This document shows, one piece after another, positions 1 through 5,298 of a stretch of 5,298 nucleotides of DNA. The notes beneath the pieces are model-generated. The model saw only the letters and a list, made by a program, of their open reading frames with translations, was not told the origin of the DNA and ran no database searches. Made by a program: the position numbers and the translations under genes. Numbering within the stretch: position 1 is the stretch's first letter; every line of letters begins with the position of its first letter. Source of the DNA: a bacterium (GTDB lineage: Bacteria > Sumerlaeota > Sumerlaeia > UBA8349); NCBI GenBank assembly GCA_013203855.1, contig JABMPG010000049.1, positions 1 to 5,298 of the forward strand, written 5' to 3'.

Positions 1-79
1 AGTTAATATTCTCTTGCATTGCCTCAAATCTTAGGGTTGCACCCAGAGGTCGGAGAAACCGGGGGTGGTCCGGTCTCAT
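1..79 (-). CDS. Possible 5' end of a downstream operon gene, cut by the window edge
   Basis: An ATG at 79-77 overlaps the TGA of the glycosyltransferase (78-76) as ATGA. Its frame stays open for 26 codons to the left edge, beginning MRPDHPRFLRPLGA. A second in-frame ATG lies at 19-17, preceded closely by GAGG, and could be the true start. The 4-base overlap copies the TTGA junction between the two complete genes, which supports a third gene of the same operon. Twenty-six open codons are easily found by chance and no family can be recognised, so this is an inference from layout only. No convincing terminator separates it from the gene upstream. Confidence 0.35.
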   Translation of the reverse strand, partial: MRPDHPRFLRPLGATLRFEAMQENIN

Positions 80-2871
80 TGAGGCCCCGATACAAGGATA
101 TGGCCAAACCGATCCACCTGCTGATCGGCCGAGTCTTTCGGACACGTGTAAGATTTCCCCCCCTGTTCCTGGATGAAAAAGACATGGAGCGCGAAGACTC
201 CCGGCAGGCCCGCGTCCGGAAGGTTCTGGCGGACCCTCGTGACGTAGACCCGACCCGGTTCCCATTCATTCATGGGCGGATCTGGCCAGAAGTCAAAATG
301 GGGACGGCCACTTTCGGTGTGATCCTCGGGCATGAGATGCGCCCCCACCCGAACCGGCCCGGACGGCGGCGTCACGCAACGCCAGGCGAAAATCAACTCC
401 AAGGGACGGCCGTACCGGGGAGAACGGGGACGGATCTCGTAGCTCAACAACTCCGCGATCTCTCCGAAACGCAGATTTACTTCCTGTCCGCGGCGCGGGA
501 GATCCTCCTCCGATCTGGAAAGGTTCTCACGTCGTAGATCGAGGGGAGACTCCGTCACCTCGACTGTTCCGAGGAATGCCAGAGCCGCCTGCCGCTTCGA
601 GTCGAGTAGTCCGGCGCGAATGTCCCAGAATCCAGGGGTCGCATCTTTGGGAACAGGAATCCGAACGCTTTCGGCGATGATCTCACCCGGTTGCCAGGAG
701 GGGACTGGATGATACCCGCCGCAGAACTCGCGGACGGCGGTTGATTCGCGGCGGCCTGCCAGAGAGCGTGCGAGGCCGATCAGGCGGAAGGGCTTCTCGG
801 TGGGCCGAACGGCGCGCAGATACAGCGTCTCGTTCACGAAACCGCCGGGCTGAACGAAATCCGTCTCGCGCCAATGCCCCAACATCTCCAGCCCTGCTAC
901 CAGAACGCGTGGCTCCTCGATTTTCCAGGGCAGAGGCTTTTCGCCCCCGATCCAGGCCACCCGCACCTCGGTGGAGCTTTCCTCGGGGGCGACCAACTCG
1001 ATACGATGCCGTCCCGCCGAAACCAGGCCGGAGATCCCGCGCTCGCTTTCTCCCGCGCCGAAGGGGCCGATCCGGCCCGCCTCTTCGCCATCCACCCTCA
1101 ACAGTAGGCTGACGGAAGAGCCCTTCGTGGAAGCCCTCACGATCCAGTCAAACGCCTCGGGCTGGCGGAAGAGCACATCAGACAGAGGGGGATCAACGCG
1201 CCATGAGCACTGCGATCCGGGCGAGAGCGAGAGCCCTTGCTCTTCGAAACGGACGGAGCCCTTCACCTCGTCCACCGCGGACGCCGGCAGGCGAAAGCTG
1301 TGAGAGCTCACGAAAGCGCCCTCGGGCAGGAGGAAGAAAACGAGAGGCCGGACGAGTGTCTCCCGCCCGAAAAGGTCTGGAAAACGGTTCAGGCAGAGCC
1401 CGCGCCGATGGACCGCCTCCTGCTGCGCCGGCATGAGTCGGGAGAAGTCGGGGCAGAGAATCCAGGCCCGGTCGGTGTCGAAAAAGGTGACGTCGAAGTC
1501 CTGGTCGGAAAGTGTCCGGACAGGGACGCGATTGAAGCCGTAGCGCGGCAATGCCCAAGGGACCTTGGCGTAGACGAGATCATCCTGGGAGGCACTGACC
1601 TGGAGGTAACGAGCCGTATCTGCATATAGAGGTTTCACCGGGGGCCGATGATGGTAGTCCCACACGTGTCGGGAGTGGAAGAAGAGGAACAGCCCCGCTA
1701 CGGCGCATCCCAGGAGAACGAATTTGCGCCGCGCCGTCGGACGCGTCGCCCACAGCCTCGCCAGACCGCCGGCAAAAGCGACGATCGATGCGGACAGAAT
1801 CAGGTTCCATAGCGGCAGGGCGATCGTAAACCAGCGAAAAGCGAAATAAAATCGCAGATAGCGCAGGAGGACCGCTTGCAGGACGATATAGATTGGAAAA
1901 ACCAGCAACAGGGAGAGGAAGAGAAAGGTCCGGTCCGGTTCGGGTGGCCGCGTTCGGGCCGGAAGGGAAAGCCCCAGGGCGCTTAGGATCAGCATCCCGG
2001 CCAGAACCGCCGCCACGGCGCTTCCTTTTTCAAAGTAGCGGTAGATGGTCCAGAAGTAGGGAAGCGTGAGCCGAGCGTAATTCTCAACACGGGGTTTGGC
2101 TTTATCGTAGATATCCTTCTCCGGGGTCTCTCCCGTCACTCGCGCTTTCGTGAATTCCGCCACACGGCCCACTTTCTCGAAAATATGCCACTGCTGCAAA
2201 ACGGGATAGTACAGCGCGAGCAGGACCACATGCACAGCGGCGAAAAGCAAGAAACGTTTCACAAAAGGACGCAACCCAAGGGGCGCGCGTTTGATCGTTT
2301 TCAGAACGAGAAAAGCGAGAGGAAACCCCGCGCAGAGGGCCGCCAGAAGAACCGCGCCGTTCAAGTGGCTGTACATGGCGGTCAGCCCCACCAGAGAATA
2401 ACCTGCCATCCAGCCCCATCGCCCGGTCAGCAGAAACCGTGCGCCGAACCAGAACAAGAGCGGACTCCAGAGCGTGAGCAGGGCGTAGGCGTGGACCTCC
2501 TGCGAATACTCGACGTGAAAGGCGCTCAAGGCGAGAAGCGCCCCTGCCAGAATCGCGATCTTCCGGTTGAAGAGATGCAGAGCCGCAAAGGAAAGGCACG
2601 CAACGGACAGGATGCCCAAAACCGCTGAGAGACACCGGAACGCCAGATCGCTTCGGGAGAAACTCGCGACGACTCTTAGAAGCGCGGCATACACCGCGTG
2701 GCGGGGAAATTCGGCGATCGACCGAGAGAAGGGGCCCTCGGTAAGCCGCACAAGATTGGAAAGTTCGTCTTCCCATAGATTCTCCCGGGTGAGCCCGTGC
2801 AGGCGAACCGAGGCCGCCAGGAGCAGGAGGGCCGCCAGGCAGAGGAGAGTGGGGAGGGAGATTCGTTTCAA
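76..2871 (-). CDS. GT39/PMT-like membrane glycosyltransferase with extended C-terminal beta domains
   Basis: Predicted GT-C-fold glycosyltransferase of the ArnT/PMT-like group, which use polyprenyl-phosphate sugars and act on the outer face of the cytoplasmic membrane; donor and acceptor are unknown. The first membrane helix is at about 6-23. The first outer loop has NLWEDEL (31-37), with the acidic pair D35/E36 expected for catalysis or metal binding. FHVEYSQEVHAYAL (118-131) matches the family block usually ending QEaRxYaL, but His127 stands where Arg is common. YSHLNG (167-172) fits the downstream conserved His. About 11-12 helices run to residue 399. Residues 400-530 are a soluble region like that in other family members. 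Residues about 535-645 resemble a carbohydrate-binding beta sandwich (SAGRHRIELV, 618-627). Two related beta modules follow (about 655-775 and 800-903), each with a W-x-P-G-E/R turn. At 931 residues it is clearly longer than simple family members of roughly 500-600. The TTG start is chosen because it overlaps the upstream stop as TTGA, keeps the first helix, and has GAAGAAGAG 11 bases upstream. No ATG or GTG start fits nearby. Confidence 0.9.
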   Translation of the reverse strand: MKRISLPTLLCLAALLLLAASVRLHGLTRENLWEDELSNLVRLTEGPFSRSIAEFPRHAVYAALLRVVASFSRSDLAFRCLSAVLGILSVACLSFAALHLFNRKIAILAGALLALSAFHVEYSQEVHAYALLTLWSPLLFWFGARFLLTGRWGWMAGYSLVGLTAMYSHLNGAVLLAALCAGFPLAFLVLKTIKRAPLGLRPFVKRFLLFAAVHVVLLALYYPVLQQWHIFEKVGRVAEFTKARVTGETPEKDIYDKAKPRVENYARLTLPYFWTIYRYFEKGSAVAAVLAGMLILSALGLSLPARTRPPEPDRTFLFLSLLLVFPIYIVLQAVLLRYLRFYFAFRWFTIALPLWNLILSASIVAFAGGLARLWATRPTARRKFVLLGCAVAGLFLFFHSRHVWDYHHRPPVKPLYADTARYLQVSASQDDLVYAKVPWALPRYGFNRVPVRTLSDQDFDVTFFDTDRAWILCPDFSRLMPAQQEAVHRRGLCLNRFPDLFGRETLVRPLVFFLLPEGAFVSSHSFRLPASAVDEVKGSVRFEEQGLSLSPGSQCSWRVDPPLSDVLFRQPEAFDWIVRASTKGSSVSLLLRVDGEEAGRIGPFGAGESERGISGLVSAGRHRIELVAPEESSTEVRVAWIGGEKPLPWKIEEPRVLVAGLEMLGHWRETDFVQPGGFVNETLYLRAVRPTEKPFRLIGLARSLAGRRESTAVREFCGGYHPVPSWQPGEIIAESVRIPVPKDATPGFWDIRAGLLDSKRQAALAFLGTVEVTESPLDLRRENLSRSEEDLPRRGQEVNLRFGEIAELLSYEIRPRSPRYGRPLELIFAWRCVTPPSGPVRVGAHLMPEDHTESGRPHFDFWPDPPMNEWEPGRVYVTRVRQNLPDAGLPGVFALHVFFIQEQGGKSYTCPKDSADQQVDRFGHILVSGPQ

Positions 2872-2891
2872 ATTGTTCTGGTCTCTTCTTC
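2868..2891 (-). promoter_or_regulatory. TTGA start/stop overlap with upstream purine-rich ribosome-binding stretch
   Basis: The transporter stop TGA (2870-2868) and glycosyltransferase start TTG (2871-2869) share bases as TTGA. A purine-rich GAAGAAGAG lies at 2891-2883, 11 bases before the TTG; it is a weak Shine-Dalgarno and slightly far away. The arrangement is typical of translational coupling, in which ribosomes finishing the first gene re-initiate on the second. The rare TTG codon would keep the glycosyltransferase output below that of a strong ATG start; this last point is inference. Confidence 0.55.
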
Positions 2892-5186
2892 GTCAGTTTC
2901 CGCCTCGCCCTTGGCGTGCGGATCGGCCCTGTGGAGGCCTAGGACATTGCCCAGCCCTACGAGGAGATCGGTCTGGCTGACCATTCCGATCACCCGTCCC
3001 GAGCCGTCGCAGATAGGCAGAACAGGCAAGTCGCGCTGAATCCCGAGTCTCAGCAACGCGCTCAGTTTCGTGCCAGTGCCACACCGAGGCACATCGCGCC
3101 GCGCCAGAGCCCCAACGACGGAGTGGAAACGGCTACGGAAACGCCGCCCCAGATCCTCATCGCTCAGAGTCTCCAACTCCTCGTTTTTCAGATCGGCCGT
3201 CATCTCCTGGAGAAGCTGCCAGGGGGACACGGACCCGAAGAGGCGTCCGTCGGCGCCCTGGAGAAACAGCGGAAGCGCCCCAGCGCGCCCGGCCCGCTTC
3301 TGCATTTCCGAGAGAAGCCAGACCGCCTCCCTCAGGGAGTGGCCTTGCCCAAAGCGGATCACCTGCCGGGAAAGCAGATCGCCTGCGGTGATGCCCTGAA
3401 CCTCTCCGACCGCCTCCCCCACCCGAAATGCCGCTTCTCCGCGGGACCGCTCCATGTCGATGATCCCCTGGGCGCGGGCCAAGGCCAGTTCGGTTGACTG
3501 AAAGAGCGTGTTGTCGGCGTAGAAGATATTCTGCTCGCCGACGCGGTCGCGCAGGCCCGATCGCTCCAGGACGCCCGCCAGCCGCTTCTCGATGCCGCAC
3601 ACGACGAGATAGATGTCCTTCTCGCGCAGTATCTCATAGAAATGCTGGAGGATGGCCATAGCGCTACTGCCCACGGCCCGCAATCGTTTCATCCGAAGAA
3701 TCACCGCCCTGGTGCGCGGCGTCAGAGACTTGGTCAGTTGAGTGTCCAGGTTTTCGACCGCGGCGAAATAGAGATCGCCCTCCATGTTCACCAGAACGAT
3801 CGGCTCATCGACGGCCTGGTCGTAGGGAACCTCCTCAAACTTGCCGCCTTCGCGAGGCACCAACAGGGTCAGGTCCGTCGTGCCCGTCACCTTCAGAAGG
3901 AAAACGATGGAGAGAAAAACGCCGACGAAGATAGCGTACTGCAGGGGCATGACCAATGTCGAGGCCACGGTGACCAGAAGGACCATCCGCGAAGCGGCGC
4001 CGGATCGGAAGGATAGCCGGAATCGCTCTTTGTGAACCATTTTGTAGGCGATGACCATGAGCATCCCTGCCAGGCTGGCAGTAGGAATCCAGTTTGCCAG
4101 TGGTGCGAAAAGCATCAGAACCAGCGCCGTGAAAACAGCCGAATAAACCGGTGCCATCCGGGTGCGACCCCCGGATTGATAGCACAACGCCGTCCGGGTG
4201 AAGGACCCCGACCCGGCGAAGTTCAGAAAGAAAGCGCCCCCGATGTTCGCAATGCCCTGCCCGATGAACTCGCGGGAAAAATTGAGACGTTGTCCCGAAC
4301 TCGCCGCTACTGCTCGCGAGCTCGACGAAGCCTCGATCAAGCCCAGAATCGCCACGGCCATCGCGCCCCCGAACAGGTTCTTGAGCAGGAGAAAATCGAA
4401 ATGCCGAAACTTGAGATACTCCGGGAAGTGAAAGATGTTGAGTGTCGCTTTGATCTCGCCCAGATCCCTCAGAATGCTCACGCCGTACTCCGGGCGATAC
4501 CAGCCGAAAAGATAGACTATCGCAGCCGACAGGGCCACGCCCAGGAACGGCCCGGGCAGTTTGGGGTGGATTCGTGGTGCGCCGATCACCACCGCCATAG
4601 TGAAAAGCCCCAGGAGCAGGGCCCAGACGTTGATCCCGGAACTGGCCTGCCGGGCGGTGAGGGCGATCACCTCGTAAAACTGGTCCGCCTTCGTCGCGTC
4701 GATCGACACCCCCAGCATGTGCCGCAACTGATTGCCCGCGATCAGAATTCCAGCGCCCGCCGTGAGTCCCGTCACGACCGAGTTCGAAACGTAGCGCACC
4801 ACCCCGCCCAGACGCAGCAGACCGAAGGAAAGTTTCACCAGTCCCGTCAGAACCGTCAGCAGGAGGATCATCTCCATATGGTCGTGCGTGTTGAAATAGG
4901 GCGCGGCAATCGTGAACAACAGAAGACTCGATGCATTGGTCGGACCGGTGACCAAGTGACTCGAACTGCCCGCCAAAGCCCCGATGATGCAGCTGATCAT
5001 CGAAGTATAAAGACCGTATACCGGAGGCACGCCGGCGATGACTGCATAGGCCATTGACTGCGGCACGCTCAGGATCGTAATCGTCCCCCCGGAGATTACA
5101 TCCGCCCGCAACGTTTCCAGATCGTATTGGCGAACCTTCGAAAGCCAGGCGAAAAAGAGGTTGAAGATGGCGGGTCTGAAGTTCAC
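2868..5186 (-). CDS. SulP/SLC26-family anion transporter with STAS and tandem CBS domains
   Basis: Predicted inner-membrane transporter for an inorganic anion; SulP relatives carry sulfate, bicarbonate or other anions, and the substrate cannot be read from sequence. Residues about 24-435 form the polytopic SulP domain, with VPQSMAYA (41-48), PPVYGLY (54-60), the anion-site-like GPTNASSLL (81-89), and the late block GLIEASSSSRA (282-292) followed by EFIGQGIANIGG (306-317) and GSGSFTRTA (325-333). A STAS domain follows (about 460-572, VNMEGDLYFAA at 466-476). An unusual C-terminal CBS pair then occupies about 595-661 and 686-747, before an acidic tail. In STAS the usual Asp-x-Ser/Thr motif reads Val-Gly-Ser-Ser (505-508), so the Asp is missing. 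The start is GTG: the same frame has a stop about 24 codons upstream with no ATG, GTG or TTG between, and the N-terminus fits SulP proteins. No clear Shine-Dalgarno precedes it; a GTGA overlap with an upstream open frame may explain translation. The stop overlaps the next gene by 4 bases. Family assignment is secure, substrate and control are not. Confidence 0.96.
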   Translation of the reverse strand: MNFRPAIFNLFFAWLSKVRQYDLETLRADVISGGTITILSVPQSMAYAVIAGVPPVYGLYTSMISCIIGALAGSSSHLVTGPTNASSLLLFTIAAPYFNTHDHMEMILLLTVLTGLVKLSFGLLRLGGVVRYVSNSVVTGLTAGAGILIAGNQLRHMLGVSIDATKADQFYEVIALTARQASSGINVWALLLGLFTMAVVIGAPRIHPKLPGPFLGVALSAAIVYLFGWYRPEYGVSILRDLGEIKATLNIFHFPEYLKFRHFDFLLLKNLFGGAMAVAILGLIEASSSSRAVAASSGQRLNFSREFIGQGIANIGGAFFLNFAGSGSFTRTALCYQSGGRTRMAPVYSAVFTALVLMLFAPLANWIPTASLAGMLMVIAYKMVHKERFRLSFRSGAASRMVLLVTVASTLVMPLQYAIFVGVFLSIVFLLKVTGTTDLTLLVPREGGKFEEVPYDQAVDEPIVLVNMEGDLYFAAVENLDTQLTKSLTPRTRAVILRMKRLRAVGSSAMAILQHFYEILREKDIYLVVCGIEKRLAGVLERSGLRDRVGEQNIFYADNTLFQSTELALARAQGIIDMERSRGEAAFRVGEAVGEVQGITAGDLLSRQVIRFGQGHSLREAVWLLSEMQKRAGRAGALPLFLQGADGRLFGSVSPWQLLQEMTADLKNEELETLSDEDLGRRFRSRFHSVVGALARRDVPRCGTGTKLSALLRLGIQRDLPVLPICDGSGRVIGMVSQTDLLVGLGNVLGLHRADPHAKGEAETDEEETRTI

Positions 5187-5298
5187 GGTTTTGGGTTTGA
5201 AGGCTTGAGATTGGAGTTCTGAATCTTGAATTCGGTCCAGTGTCGTCCCACAGGACTAGGTAGAACGGAGGTCGGTTTGCGGGTAGGATTCTCCTGAC
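5183..5298 (-). CDS. Possible 3' end of an upstream gene, cut by the window edge
   Basis: A minus-strand frame is open from the window edge (first full codon 5296-5294) for 37 codons and ends with TGA at 5185-5183, overlapping the transporter GTG as GTGA. The tail reads EFKIQNSNLKPSNPKP. If real, it would explain how a GTG start without a Shine-Dalgarno is translated. Against it, another frame is also open here, the tail is low in complexity and derives from AT-richer repeat-like DNA, and 37 open codons can occur by chance. The region may equally be an untranslated leader. No product can be suggested. Confidence 0.18.
   Translation of the reverse strand, partial: QENPTRKPTSVLPSPVGRHWTEFKIQNSNLKPSNPKP
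5191..5232. repeat. Degenerate TTGAA-like word cluster, locally AT-rich
   Basis: On the plus strand the words TTTGAA (5196-5201), CTTGAG (5204-5209), TCTGAA (5218-5223, read with its flanking T) and CTTGAA (5225-5230) recur at short, irregular spacing in DNA clearly poorer in GC than the flanking genes. Similar TTGAAG and TCTGAAG words continue into the first codons of the transporter (5161-5181). This may be decayed simple-sequence repeat or simply an AT-rich leader. No standard -35/-10 promoter pair can be made out. Confidence 0.25.
5235..5256. repeat. Imperfect inverted repeat in the leader upstream of the transporter
   Basis: Eight-base arms GTCCAGTG (5235-5242) and CACAGGAC (5249-5256) pair with one mismatch around the 6-base loop TCGTCC. 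It lies about 50 bases upstream of the transporter GTG. It could be an operator for a dimeric regulator or a small leader hairpin. Neither strand shows a following T-run, so it is not an obvious intrinsic terminator. A structure of this size may also arise by chance. Confidence 0.25.

Noticed and set aside
58..74. Small hairpin ACCGG-7-CCGGT just after the glycosyltransferase stop, as a terminator
   Set aside because: The stem has only 5 base pairs, no real U-run follows in the direction of transcription (TTTCTCC), and it lies inside the possible downstream reading frame.
19..537. 172-codon plus-strand open frame at the left edge
   Set aside because: It is antisense to the C-terminal modules of the glycosyltransferase, with Arg/Pro-rich composition and no motif. 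The minus-strand frame has coherent domain structure.
2185..2628. 147-codon plus-strand frame within the glycosyltransferase region
   Set aside because: Its highly charged Gln/Arg/Glu/Lys translation is typical of the reverse complement of Leu/Phe/Ala-rich membrane helices. No motif and no independent start signal support it.
2102..2776. 224-codon minus-strand frame inside the glycosyltransferase
   Set aside because: It is an alternative frame of the catalytic membrane region. The composition is Arg/Ser/Gly-rich without membrane helices, whereas the overlapping frame shows the GT39 motifs.
4032..5057. 341-codon plus-strand open frame opposite the transporter
   Set aside because: It lies wholly antisense to a clear SulP domain. 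Its translation is rich in Arg, Gln, His and Pro with no recognisable motif or hydrophobic pattern, as expected from the complement of GC-rich membrane-protein codons.

Overview
The window is a GC-rich bacterial segment in which essentially all the coding sequence lies on the minus strand. It carries two complete, tightly packed genes and open reading-frame fragments at both edges. The GC-rich codon use, GTG and TTG starts, and a polytopic GT-C glycosyltransferase with large extracytoplasmic beta domains suggest an environmental, probably Gram-negative bacterium. I cannot assign a taxon from the sequence.

Layout, read in the direction of transcription (high to low coordinates): positions 5298-5187 form a short, locally AT-richer leader. 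It holds degenerate TTGAA-like words, an imperfect inverted repeat, and a frame that stays open from the window edge and closes at a GTGA overlap. Next is a 772-codon SulP/SLC26-type anion transporter (5186-2868), with a membrane domain, a cytoplasmic STAS domain and an extra C-terminal pair of CBS domains. Its TGA overlaps the TTG start (TTGA, 2871-2868) of a 931-codon GT39/PMT-like membrane glycosyltransferase (2871-76). That protein has a catalytic membrane half and a long C-terminal extracytoplasmic half, made of a carbohydrate-binding-like beta module and two related copies of another beta-sandwich module. Its TGA overlaps an ATG (ATGA, 79-76) that opens a frame running off the left edge, which may be a third gene.

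The overlaps imply one transcript with coupled translation. The transporter would bring an inorganic anion (sulfate, bicarbonate or similar) into the cell, under possible nucleotide control by the CBS pair. The glycosyltransferase would move a sugar from a polyprenyl-phosphate carrier to an acceptor on the outer face of the cytoplasmic membrane. A functional link, such as sulfate supply for a sulfated envelope glycan, is possible but unproven, because no sulfotransferase or sulfate-activation gene is visible. There is no RNA gene, mobile element or CRISPR array, and no gene-free stretch longer than about 110 bases. The long plus-strand open frames are antisense shadows of the two genes.
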